Below are positions 5,479 to 12,203 of a stretch of DNA of 12,604 bases, one piece after another (position 1 is the first letter of the stretch; each line of letters begins with the position of its first letter). A program made the position numbers and the translations under genes. The notes under the pieces are model-generated. The model searched no databases and had not been told where the DNA came from. It was given only the letters and a program-made list of their open reading frames with translations. Origin of the DNA: Clostridiales bacterium UBA6388 (lineage in GTDB: Bacteria > Bacillota > Clostridia > Oscillospirales > Oscillospiraceae); contig DJQK01000072.1 of the NCBI GenBank assembly GCA_002437575.1, positions 3,880 to 16,483 on the forward strand, read 5' to 3'.

Positions 5479-6567
5479 ATGAAGAAGTATAAAGTCGGTA
5501 TCATTGGCGCAACGGGCATGGTCGGTCAGCGTTTCGTGCTGCTCACGGCAAAGCATCCGTGGTTCGAGCCGGTCGTTCTGGCGGCCAGCGCACACAGCGC
5601 CGGAAAGGCCTACAGGGACGCCGTCGCAGGCAAGTGGTTCATGCAGGAGGATATCCCCGAAAAAGAAGCCGGTCTCGTGGTCATGGACGCCGAAGCGGAC
5701 GCTGCGAAGATCGCCTCCATGGTCGACTTCGTCTTCTGCGCGGTCAACATGAAAAAAGACGAGATCAAAGCGCTCGAGGAAATGTACGCAAAGCTGGAGT
5801 GCCCCGTGGTCTCGAATAACTCCGCGCACCGCTGGACGCCGGACGTTCCGATGGTCGTGCCGGAGATCAACGCCGATCACATCCAGGTCATTGACGCGCA
5901 GAAAAAGCGCCTTGGCACCAAGCGCGGCTTCATCGCCGTAAAGTCCAACTGCTCGCTTCAGAGCTACGTTCCCGCGCTGCATCCTCTCATGAAATACGGC
6001 GTGGAAAAGGCGCTCGTGTGCACCTATCAGGCCATCTCCGGTGCGGGCAAGACCTTTGAAACGTGGCCCGAGATGATCGACAACGTCATTCCCTACATTG
6101 GCGGCGAGGAAGAAAAGTCTGAGCAGGAGCCGCTGAAGCTCTGGGGTAAGCTCGAAGGCGATCACATTGAAAACGCGAAGGGCCCGGCCATCACCGCCCA
6201 GTGCCTGCGCGTTCCCTGCTCCGACGGCCATATGGCGGCGTGCTTCGTTTCTTTCAAGGGCGAAAAGCCGTCCATCGAGCAGATCAAGGCCGACTGGGCC
6301 GCCTTCTCCGGCCGGGCGCAGGAGCTGAATTTGCCGTCCGCTCCCAAGCAGTTTTTGCACTATTTTGAAGAGGCCGACCGGCCGCAGACAAAGCTCGACC
6401 GGAATCTCGAGGGCGGTATGGCCGTCTCCATCGGAAGATTGCGCGAGGATACGCAGTACGATTACAAGTTCGTCTGCCTGTCTCATAATACCCTGCGCGG
6501 AGCCGCGGGCGGCGCGGTTTTGCTTGCCGAGCTTCTCTGCGCAGAAGGATATATTGACGCAAAATAA
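5479..6567 (+). CDS. asd: Aspartate-semialdehyde dehydrogenase
   Basis: This cytosolic enzyme reduces L-aspartyl-4-phosphate to L-aspartate 4-semialdehyde with NADPH, the branch point to lysine/diaminopimelate, threonine and methionine. The 362-residue protein begins with a Rossmann dinucleotide-binding loop (GIIGATGMVGQRF, 7-19). It has SNNSAHRW (112-119), the catalytic cysteine C158 in KSNCSLQSY, YQAISGAGK (183-191), and the acid-base region LRVPCSDGH (243-251, H251). Length and motifs resemble the fungal/archaeal-like Asd subclass found in many Clostridia rather than the E. coli type. The ATG at 5479 is preferred because GGAG (5466-5469) lies nine bases upstream; the in-frame ATG at 5464 would add MERKR and has no such site. 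dapA follows after 22 bases, so the two form an operon of consecutive pathway steps. Confidence 0.95.
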   Translation: MKKYKVGIIGATGMVGQRFVLLTAKHPWFEPVVLAASAHSAGKAYRDAVAGKWFMQEDIPEKEAGLVVMDAEADAAKIASMVDFVFCAVNMKKDEIKALEEMYAKLECPVVSNNSAHRWTPDVPMVVPEINADHIQVIDAQKKRLGTKRGFIAVKSNCSLQSYVPALHPLMKYGVEKALVCTYQAISGAGKTFETWPEMIDNVIPYIGGEEEKSEQEPLKLWGKLEGDHIENAKGPAITAQCLRVPCSDGHMAACFVSFKGEKPSIEQIKADWAAFSGRAQELNLPSAPKQFLHYFEEADRPQTKLDRNLEGGMAVSIGRLREDTQYDYKFVCLSHNTLRGAAGGAVLLAELLCAEGYIDAK

Positions 6568-6589
6568 TTTTCATAAAGGGAGTGGTTGC

Positions 6590-7474
6590 ATGAAGCAGCC
6601 CGTCTTTGAAGGTCTGGCCACGGCCATCGTTACGCCCTTCAAAAACGGCACGATCGACATCCCAACGTTTGAAAAACTTTTAGATATGCAATTGGCCGCG
6701 AACGTCGACGCGATCGTCGTCTGCGGCACCACCGGCGAGGGCTCGACGCTTTCCGCAGCCGAACAGCTCCGGCTCATCGCCCACGCAGTCCAATATACCG
6801 CCGGACGCTGCAAGATCATTGCAGGCACCGGCTCGAACGACACGGCTCACGCGATCGACATGAGCCGTGCCGCGTCATCTATGGGCGTGTGCGCCGTGCT
6901 GGTCGTGACGCCGTATTACAATAAGTGCACGCAAGACGGCCTCATCGCCCACTATACGGCCATCGCAGACGCCATTTCCTGCCCCGTCATCTGCTACAAT
7001 GTCCCCAGCCGGACAGGGCTCGACATGAAGGTCGAAACGTATCAGGCGCTTTCCCGGCACCCGAATATCGCTGGCGTCAAGGAAGCGGGCGGCACTCCTG
7101 CCAAGATCGCGCGGACGCTGGATGCCTGTGGGGGCGATTTTTTCCTCTGGTCCGGAAACGACGACGAGGCGGTCAGCACAATGGCCCTCGGCGCGAAGGG
7201 GCTCATTTCGGTCCTGTCCAACGTCCGTCCCAAAAAGACGCTCGCGATGGTCCGTGCCTGCCAGAAAAACGAGTTTGCGCTGGCCGGGAAATTGCAGCGA
7301 GAGCTCATGGACCTCATCGGCGCCCTGTTCTGCGAGGTGAACCCCATCCCTGTCAAAAAAGCGCTGGAATTAGAGGGCTTCCCGGTCGGCGCTCCGCGGC
7401 TGCCGCTGACGAAATTGTCGGAGGCAAACCTTTCCCGCCTGCAAGCCGCGCTTGCCAAAACGCCGGACGCGTGA
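6590..7474 (+). CDS. dapA: 4-hydroxy-tetrahydrodipicolinate synthase
   Basis: DapA condenses pyruvate with aspartate semialdehyde, the product of the gene just upstream, in the first committed step to diaminopimelate (cell wall) and lysine. The 294-residue protein has the class I aldolase features of the family: GTTGEGSTL (46-54, with the T47/T48 pair), VTPYYNK (106-112), YNVPSRTG (136-143, Y136 and R141) and the Schiff-base lysine K164 in GVKEAGG. LWSGNDDEA follows as usual. The start ATG at 6590 follows AAAGGGAGTG at normal spacing; an open frame upstream lies inside asd and is not used. The gap to asd is 22 bases and the next gene starts 22 bases after the stop, so all three are probably one transcript. 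Length is normal for the family and the gene looks intact. Confidence 0.96.
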   Translation: MKQPVFEGLATAIVTPFKNGTIDIPTFEKLLDMQLAANVDAIVVCGTTGEGSTLSAAEQLRLIAHAVQYTAGRCKIIAGTGSNDTAHAIDMSRAASSMGVCAVLVVTPYYNKCTQDGLIAHYTAIADAISCPVICYNVPSRTGLDMKVETYQALSRHPNIAGVKEAGGTPAKIARTLDACGGDFFLWSGNDDEAVSTMALGAKGLISVLSNVRPKKTLAMVRACQKNEFALAGKLQRELMDLIGALFCEVNPIPVKKALELEGFPVGAPRLPLTKLSEANLSRLQAALAKTPDA

Positions 7475-7496
7475 TACAGTAGCCACGGTGATACAA

Positions 7497-8180
7497 ATGA
7501 ACGAATTAACTGCGATCCAGTCCCGCCTTTCCTCCATGCAGGACGAGAAATACCGCGAATTTCACAAAAGCCTCATTCCAACGCTTCAAACCGAGCTCAT
7601 CGGCGTGCGCGTGCCGCAGGTACGGAAGCTTGCAAGGGAGCTGGAAAAATCTCCGGAAAAGGACGCGTTTTTGAAGAAGCTTCCGCACCGGTTCTATGAA
7701 GAAAATCTGCTGCACGCGATCTTGCTCAGCGGCGAAAAGGATCTTGACGCGGCGCTTTCCGGCATAGAAGCGTTTCTTCCCTACGTGGACAATTGGGCGG
7801 TCTGCGACGCGTTTTCCCCGAAGGTCTTTGCCAAATACCCGCAGGCGGTCCTGGAACAAATTCCGCGCTGGCTCTCGTCCGGTGAAGTCTATACCATCCG
7901 CTTCGGCACGAATACGCTGTTGAACTTCTTCCTCGGTGAGAATTTTGCGCCAGAGCAGCTGCGCATGGTAGGACGCATCGCATCCGGCGAATATTATGTA
8001 AACATGGGCAGAGCCTGGTATTTCGCCACCGCCCTTGCCAAACAGGAAGCGGCGACGCTTCCCTACCTTCTGGAAAATGAGCTCGACGTGTGGACGCACA
8101 ACAAAACCATCCAGAAAGCGTGCGAAAGCTATCGCATTTCCCCGGAATTGAAGGCGCTTCTGCGCACGAAAAAGCGGTGA
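7497..8180 (+). CDS. AlkD-like DNA glycosylase (DNA alkylation repair, HEAT-like repeats)
   Basis: AlkD-family enzymes remove positively charged or bulky alkylated bases (N3-methyladenine, N7-methylguanine) without base flipping, using a curved helical-repeat scaffold. The 227-residue, almost all-helical translation matches that family: the VDNWAVCDAF stretch gives W100 and D104, and GRAWYFATAL gives W174, corresponding in order and spacing to the catalytic Trp-Asp and second Trp of Bacillus AlkD (W109, D113, W187). RFGTN (135-139) and WTHNKTIQKACESYR near the C-terminus are also typical. I chose the ATG at 7497, preceded by a weak GGTGA; an in-frame ATG at 7452 lies inside dapA. The gene is the last of the asd-dapA transcript and is followed by a strong terminator. 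Nothing links alkylation repair to lysine synthesis, so the grouping is probably incidental. Confidence 0.87.
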   Translation: MNELTAIQSRLSSMQDEKYREFHKSLIPTLQTELIGVRVPQVRKLARELEKSPEKDAFLKKLPHRFYEENLLHAILLSGEKDLDAALSGIEAFLPYVDNWAVCDAFSPKVFAKYPQAVLEQIPRWLSSGEVYTIRFGTNTLLNFFLGENFAPEQLRMVGRIASGEYYVNMGRAWYFATALAKQEAATLPYLLENELDVWTHNKTIQKACESYRISPELKALLRTKKR

Positions 8181-8194
8181 TCCCCAAATAGACG

Positions 8195-8223
8195 AAAGCC
8201 AGCCGGAGACCGGCTGGCTTTTT
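8195..8223 (+). terminator. Strong intrinsic terminator after the alkylation-repair gene
   Basis: AAAGCCAGCCGG (8195-8206) and CCGGCTGGCTTT (8210-8221) form a perfect 12-bp stem around the loop AGA, and the run of T continues to 8223. It lies 14 bases past the stop codon. On the other strand the hairpin ends in CTTTCG, so it may also end leftward transcripts from the remnant at 8228-8624, less efficiently. Confidence 0.9.
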
Positions 8224-8227
8224 GCGT

Positions 8228-8624
8228 TCAAAATGAAGCGTGTGCCCGCACACAGACGGCGGGGAGGTTTGCCGTCTTGCCGTGCTCGATCTGCTGCCAG
8301 CTTCTCGTGCGGCGGACGAGCGAAAGAAGGTTCAATGGCAGCCACGACGCCATGAACAGCGGGAACAAAAAGATCACGCGGTAGTCTGCCTTTTCTGTCT
8401 GGATCGCCGTCAATACCGGCGCAAACGCCGCCATCACTAAAAAGCCCGCCAGAAGGCTCAGCGGCAAAAGCGTCAGCGATCGTGAACTGTCCGGCTGCGA
8501 CAGCAAGATCGCGCTCGTCAGGAAAAAACCGGCCGCCTGAACATACGGCTATAAGAGCATCAAGAGCATATCCAAAGCTTTCACGCCGCCGGCTTGGAAC
8601 ATCGCCGGAAAGTACCTGTTGCAT
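8228..8624 (-). pseudogene. Decayed C-terminal remnant of a family-2 glycosyltransferase (membrane)
   Basis: The minus strand encodes the end of a membrane-bound glycosyltransferase family 2 protein. One frame reads YFPAMFQAGG, then KALDMLLMLL, an in-frame TAG (8549-8551), then PYVQAAGFFLTSAILLSQP, two further hydrophobic helices and the ending LFMASWLPLNLLSL with RSWQQIEHG. The combination PLFM..W.P.N.......W..IEH is familiar from the C-termini of these transferases. No catalytic domain remains. An ATG at 8622-8624 with GGGGGAG upstream opens a different frame, so the gene probably lost its interior in a deletion that left the start out of frame with the tail. The remaining open segment after TAG (from 8506) would give 92 residues. 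Identification is by motif memory; the decay is directly visible. Confidence 0.6.
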
Positions 8625-8657
8625 TTTTCTTCTCCCCCGTTTTCCTTGTTTTTCTAC

Positions 8658-8663
8658 AGTATA
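8658..8663 (-). promoter_or_regulatory. Extended -10 box of the remnant gene's promoter
   Basis: On the minus strand TATACT is preceded by TGC (extended -10), 34 bases before the ATG at 8624. There is no good -35 box at the expected place; instead TTTAAGA/TCTTAAA repeats lie at 8683-8724. That pattern fits a promoter depending on an activator bound upstream. Confidence 0.4.
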
Positions 8664-8682
8664 GCAGGGGAAAACGCAGCGT

Positions 8683-8724
8683 TCTTAAACCGGGATTTAA
8701 GATGAACCTCCGGATGGTTTAAGA
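8683..8724. repeat. TTTAAGA repeats, probable regulator-binding sites
   Basis: TCTTAAA (8683-8689) and TTTAAGA (8696-8702) are perfect inverted arms six bases apart. A third copy, TTTAAGA (8718-8724), lies exactly 22 bp, two helical turns, from the second, and GGTTAATG follows. Phased TTAAG-type direct repeats are typical of OmpR/PhoB-family response-regulator sites. They lie directly upstream of the extended -10 box at 8658-8663, which now serves only a broken gene. Confidence 0.45.
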
Positions 8725-8747
8725 TTTGGTTAATGTGAAGACGCGTT

Positions 8748-8767
8748 AAAAAAGCCGTCCGGTCTTT
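8748..8767 (-). terminator. Probable terminator of the comM-thiI-cinA unit
   Basis: On the minus strand AAAG-A-CC, loop GGAC and GGCTTT form a short hairpin with one bulged A, followed by six T in total, just past the cinA stop codon. The stem is short, so efficiency is uncertain, but the position and T-run fit. Confidence 0.45.
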
Positions 8768-8770
8768 GAC

Positions 8771-9244
8771 TTACAAAAATTCAAGCAGCATGGACAGCGC
8801 CTCGTGCGCGGCCTGCGCTCTTACCTCCGCGCGGTCGCCTTTTAAGTGCAGCTCGCGGCAGTAGGAAAAGCCCTCCATATCGAGTGCGACGTACACGAGC
8901 CCAATGGGCCGTCCTGTGCCGTCGCCGTCGGGGCCGGCAAGCCCTGTCGTGGAGACGCCGACGTCGGCTTTCAGAAGCTCGCGCGTGCCCTTCGCCATTT
9001 CGTGCGCCGTTTCGCGCGAGACGGCGGTGCACACGTCCAGCGTTTCCTGCTCCACGCCCAGAATGCGGTGCTTGACTTCGTTAACATAAGAGATCACGCC
9101 GCCCTTATACGCGTTCGACGCGCCGGGGATATCTGTTAAAAGCTTGCCAAGAAGCCCGCCGGTACACGATTCCGCCGTCGAGAGCGTGCGGCCCTCGTCT
9201 GTGAGCTTTGAGATGACCTCGCGGGCCAGATCTTCAGTCTTCAT
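8771..9244 (-). CDS. cinA: CinA C-terminal domain protein / nicotinamide-nucleotide amidohydrolase (PncC family)
   Basis: This 157-residue protein is a stand-alone CinA C-terminal domain. PncC-type members deamidate nicotinamide mononucleotide to nicotinate mononucleotide in NAD recycling. The family signatures are present: STAESCTGG (22-30) with the probable nucleophile S26, GGVISYVNEVK (48-58), and VSTTGLAGPDGDGTGRPIG (97-115). The N-terminal CinA domain found in full-length proteins of about 410 residues is absent, as in E. coli PncC. The start ATG (9242-9244) overlaps the end of thiI by 11 bases, so it is translated from the same transcript and probably coupled. The name cinA is used loosely; pncC would be equally fitting. 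Catalytic activity is inferred from intact motifs. Confidence 0.88.
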   Translation of the reverse strand: MKTEDLAREVISKLTDEGRTLSTAESCTGGLLGKLLTDIPGASNAYKGGVISYVNEVKHRILGVEQETLDVCTAVSRETAHEMAKGTRELLKADVGVSTTGLAGPDGDGTGRPIGLVYVALDMEGFSYCRELHLKGDRAEVRAQAAHEALSMLLEFL

Positions 9245-10415
9245 AGTAGCGGATCGCCACCTTTTCGGTGTTGGAAAGCGCTTCGGCCACCAGCGCGTCT
9301 ACATCCAGCTTCGCCTCCTCGGCTTCCACGAGCGCGAGGACCGGCTTCGTCTTCGGGTGCTTTGGCGTGAAGACCGTGCAGCAATCCTCATAAGGAAGGA
9401 TCGACGTTTCGAGCGTTCCGATTCTGCGCGCCCGCGTGACGATCTCCTCTTTGTCCATGCCAATTAACGGATGGAACATCGGCATATCGACGACCGCGCC
9501 GGTGACTGCCATCGCGTCCATCGTCTGGCTTGCCACCTGGCCGAGATTTTCACCGGTCACAAGGCACTTTGCGCCGTGGTCCTTGGCGATCGCCTGCGCG
9601 ATGCGCATCATAAACCGGCGCATGATGATGGTGAAATATTCCTCGCGGCAGTTGTCGCGGATGGCCTCCTGGACCTTCGTAAAGCCGACGATGTCGACCG
9701 TCATCCGGCCGCAGTAGCGCGTCATGATGCGGGCCAGCTCGAGAACCTTTTCCTTCGCGCGTTCCGAGGTGTAGGGGTACGAGAAGAAATGGATGCACTC
9801 GATCTCCACGCCGCGCTTGGCGATCATATAGCCCGCGACCGGAGAGTCGATGCCGCCCGAAAGCAGCACCGCCGCGCGTCCGCCGGTGCCGGTGGGAAGA
9901 CCGCCTGCGCCGGGAACGGAAGGCCCGTGCACATACGCCGCCGTCTCGCGAACCTCAATGTTTACGACATACGTCGGGTTATGCACATCGACCGCGACAT
10001 TCGGGAATTCCTCTGCCAGTCGGCCGCCAACCTCCTGCGAAATTTGAATGGAGTTGAGCGGGAAGCGCTTGTCCGAGCGCTTGGACTCGACCTTGAAGCT
10101 CTTCTGCGCGGAAAGCTCGTCGCCGAGATACTCCACCACAGTCCTGAAGATCGCGTCGAGATCCTTTTCACAGGCGCGGCAGCGGCACATGGACGCAATA
10201 CCGAAGATCGCGCCGCACGCCTCCCACGCGCCGTCGAGATCGCAGTCGTCATTCAGGGGCTCAACGTACAGGGTCGACTGCGTGATGGTGACCTTGAAAC
10301 TTCCGAACTTCGACATACGCCGGCGGGTGTTCGTTTTGAGCTTGTCTTCAAAGACGCGGCGGTTTTGTCCCTTGAGGACGATCTCGCCAAGCTTGAGCAA
10401 AAAAAGTTCTTTCAT
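9234..10415 (-). CDS. thiI: tRNA 4-thiouridine synthase ThiI (without rhodanese domain)
   Basis: ThiI adenylates U8 of tRNA so that sulfur can be inserted to make 4-thiouridine, a near-UV sensor; in many bacteria it also serves thiazole synthesis for thiamine. The 393-residue protein has an N-terminal ferredoxin-like plus THUMP region (about 1-165). The ATP-pyrophosphatase domain follows, with the PP-loop SGGIDSPVAGY (about 186-196), LVTGENLGQVASQT, and DCCTVFTPKHPKTKP near the C-terminus. The C-terminal rhodanese domain of E. coli ThiI (482 residues) is missing, as is usual in Firmicutes and archaea, where a dedicated cysteine desulfurase supplies sulfur directly. AGGAAAG (10421-10427) precedes the ATG by five bases. 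The gene starts 33 bases after comM and overlaps cinA, the middle of a leftward three-gene unit. Confidence 0.95.
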   Translation of the reverse strand: MKELFLLKLGEIVLKGQNRRVFEDKLKTNTRRRMSKFGSFKVTITQSTLYVEPLNDDCDLDGAWEACGAIFGIASMCRCRACEKDLDAIFRTVVEYLGDELSAQKSFKVESKRSDKRFPLNSIQISQEVGGRLAEEFPNVAVDVHNPTYVVNIEVRETAAYVHGPSVPGAGGLPTGTGGRAAVLLSGGIDSPVAGYMIAKRGVEIECIHFFSYPYTSERAKEKVLELARIMTRYCGRMTVDIVGFTKVQEAIRDNCREEYFTIIMRRFMMRIAQAIAKDHGAKCLVTGENLGQVASQTMDAMAVTGAVVDMPMFHPLIGMDKEEIVTRARRIGTLETSILPYEDCCTVFTPKHPKTKPVLALVEAEEAKLDVDALVAEALSNTEKVAIRYYED

Positions 10416-10448
10416 CGTATCTTTCCTATTCCAAATTTAATATATCCT

Positions 10449-11972
10449 TTAGGCTTCTTCGGGGCCAAACTTGAACGAGCGGTACTGGATGGCCTCGGCG
10501 ATGTGCTGGGGCTGGATATCGGGGCTTCCATCCAGATCCGCGATCGTCCGCGCGACCTTTCGCACGCGGTCATAGCTTCGGGCGCTCATCTGCAATCGCT
10601 CGAAGGCCGTTTTCATGAGTGTCGTACACGTTTCATCCAGTGCGCACGCGCATCTAAGGTCTTCCGGGCCCATGAGCGCGTTGCAGCGGGTCGTGCTTCC
10701 GGCATAGCGCCGGTTCTGGATCTCCCGCGCGGCGTCGACGCGCTTTTTGATCTCGCTCGAGGGCTCGGCGGTGTCATTGCGGCTGAGCGCTTCAAATTTT
10801 ACTGCCGGGACCTCTACAATTATATCAACTCTGTCAAGCAGCGGCCCCGACACCTTTCCGAGGTACTTGTCAATATCCGCCTGCTTGCACTTGCACCGGC
10901 CGCTCGGGTCACCGTACCAGCCGCACTTGCAAGGGTTCATCGCGCACACGAGCATGAACTGGCTGGGATAGCGCACCGAGCCCTGTACGCGGGAGATGGA
11001 CACGACGCCGTCTTCGAGCGGCTGGCGCAGCACCTCGATGACGTCGCGGTGAAATTCCGGCAGCTCGTCCAAAAACAGCACGCCCCGGTGCGCCATCGAA
11101 ATTTCGCCGGGTCTGGGGTTCTGCCCGCCGCCGGAAAGGGCGCTGGCCGAGATCGTGTGGTGCGGGCTTCTAAAGGGCCGGGTCTGCACAAGAGGATTTT
11201 TCGCATCCAGCATTCCGAGCACGGAGTAGATCTTCGTGACCTCGATGGCCTCGTCTCTCGTCATGTCGGGCAGGATCGACGGAAGGCGCTTGGCGAGCAT
11301 ACTTTTTCCCGAGCCCGGCGGGCCGACGAGCAGCACGTTGTGTCCGCCTGCCGCAGCAATTTCGAGTGCCCGCTTGACGTTTTCCTGGCCCTTGACATCG
11401 CGGAAATCCGGTAGATCTGTCGTCTTCGCGTCCGGCCGCCACGGCGTTTCGGGCGAAAGCGGCTTCGTGCCGGAAAGATGCGCGCATAATTCCGGCACGC
11501 TTCCGACACCGTAGACCGTAAGCCCGTCAGCCAGCGTCGCCTCGGCGGCATTTTCGCGCGGAACATAGAGCTCCTGCACGCCCAACTCCTTTGCCGCCAG
11601 CGCCATCGGCAGAACGCCCGCAACGGGCCGCAGCGCGCCCTCCAGACTGAGCTCTCCTAAAAACGCGCACGGCGTTTTCGGAAGCTTCACGAGCCCGGAC
11701 GCTTCGAGAATCCCCAGCAGGATCGGAAGATCGTAGACCGTGCCGGTCTTCTTCGTGCCCGCGGGGGCAAGATTCAGTGTGATCCGGCTGACCGGGAACT
11801 TGAAGCCGCAGTTTTTGATGGCCGCGCGAACGCGCTCTCTGGCCTCCTTCACCGCCGCGTCCGGAAGCCCCACCACGTCAAAACCGGGCAGTCCGTTTGT
11901 GATATAACATTCGACGGAGATCTCGTACCCCTCGAGCCCGCGCAGCCCCATTGAACGCACATGACCCATCAT
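10449..11972 (-). CDS. comM: YifB/ComM-family Mg-chelatase-like AAA+ ATPase
   Basis: ComM (YifB) is a hexameric AAA+ helicase-like ATPase that promotes branch migration of incoming DNA in natural transformation; in non-competent species its role is less clear. The translation shows the N-terminal Lon-protease-like fold (GLPGFDVVGLPDAAVKEARE; APAGTKKTGTVYDLPILLG). Then come Walker A GPPGSGKS (217-224), Walker B LFLDELPEF (299-307), the cysteine cluster CAMNPCKCGWYGDPSGRCKC, and the C-terminal Mg_chelatase_C helices (ARSYDRVRKVARTIADL). I place the start at the ATG at 11972, which gives a protein beginning like family members; GAGGGGAG (11985-11992) is 12 bases upstream. An in-frame TTG at 11984 directly abuts that site and is too close. 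It heads the comM-thiI-cinA unit and is divergent from the pyruvate:ferredoxin oxidoreductase gene. About 507 residues, full length. Confidence 0.93.
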   Translation of the reverse strand: MMGHVRSMGLRGLEGYEISVECYITNGLPGFDVVGLPDAAVKEARERVRAAIKNCGFKFPVSRITLNLAPAGTKKTGTVYDLPILLGILEASGLVKLPKTPCAFLGELSLEGALRPVAGVLPMALAAKELGVQELYVPRENAAEATLADGLTVYGVGSVPELCAHLSGTKPLSPETPWRPDAKTTDLPDFRDVKGQENVKRALEIAAAGGHNVLLVGPPGSGKSMLAKRLPSILPDMTRDEAIEVTKIYSVLGMLDAKNPLVQTRPFRSPHHTISASALSGGGQNPRPGEISMAHRGVLFLDELPEFHRDVIEVLRQPLEDGVVSISRVQGSVRYPSQFMLVCAMNPCKCGWYGDPSGRCKCKQADIDKYLGKVSGPLLDRVDIIVEVPAVKFEALSRNDTAEPSSEIKKRVDAAREIQNRRYAGSTTRCNALMGPEDLRCACALDETCTTLMKTAFERLQMSARSYDRVRKVARTIADLDGSPDIQPQHIAEAIQYRSFKFGPEEA

Positions 11973-12012
11973 TTTTCTCGCCAACTCCCCTCTTTTTCTC
12001 TGTCTTTCTTAT

Positions 12013-12041
12013 ATCATACCGCATTTTCAAGTAAAATCCAA
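12013..12041 (-). promoter_or_regulatory. Probable promoter of the comM-thiI-cinA unit
   Basis: On the minus strand TATGAT (12013-12018), continuing as ATAAG, lies 17 bases after TTGGAT (12036-12041). The -10 box is strong and the -35 box poor. The start site would be near 12006, leaving a short leader of about 35 bases before the comM start. Confidence 0.5.
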
Positions 12042-12132
12042 CCTTTAATATACGGCTATTTGAAAAATGATATGAGAAAAGCAGAAAAAGTGATCTCGTT
12101 GTGAAACTTCTACAGAAATCCGAGAATTTCGG

Positions 12133-12167
12133 TTTACATTGACAGCAATTTGTGCTATAGTTATCTT
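12133..12167 (+). promoter_or_regulatory. Promoter of the pyruvate:ferredoxin oxidoreductase gene
   Basis: Two overlapping readings exist. TTTACA (12133-12138), 17 bases, TATAGT (12156-12161) with a TGC extended -10; or TTGACA (12139-12144), 17 bases, TATCTT (12162-12167). Both point rightward, with start sites about six bases apart and a leader of about 30-35 bases. The region between this promoter and that of comM (12042-12132) is AT-rich; I see no gene or clear operator in it. Confidence 0.65.
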
Positions 12168-12203
12168 GCATCCTTATGTAATTACTTTTAGGAGGTAATT
12201 GAA

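Noticed and set aside
5410..6486. A 358-codon open frame on the minus strand within asd
   Set aside because: It mirrors the coding frame of asd, whose motifs are complete; its composition is that of a shadow and no ribosome binding site precedes it.
7506..8624. A 372-codon minus-strand open frame with a good ribosome binding site at its start
   Set aside because: Beyond the first codons it runs over the glycosyltransferase remnant in the wrong frame, through a perfect terminator, and antisense to the AlkD-like gene. The expression signals belong to the lost glycosyltransferase gene.
9471..11414. A 647-codon open frame on the plus strand, antisense to thiI and comM
   Set aside because: The minus strand here encodes two unmistakable full-length proteins. 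The plus frame has no recognisable motif or ribosome binding site and is rich in His/Arg/Ala/Leu, as expected of an antisense shadow in GC-rich codons.
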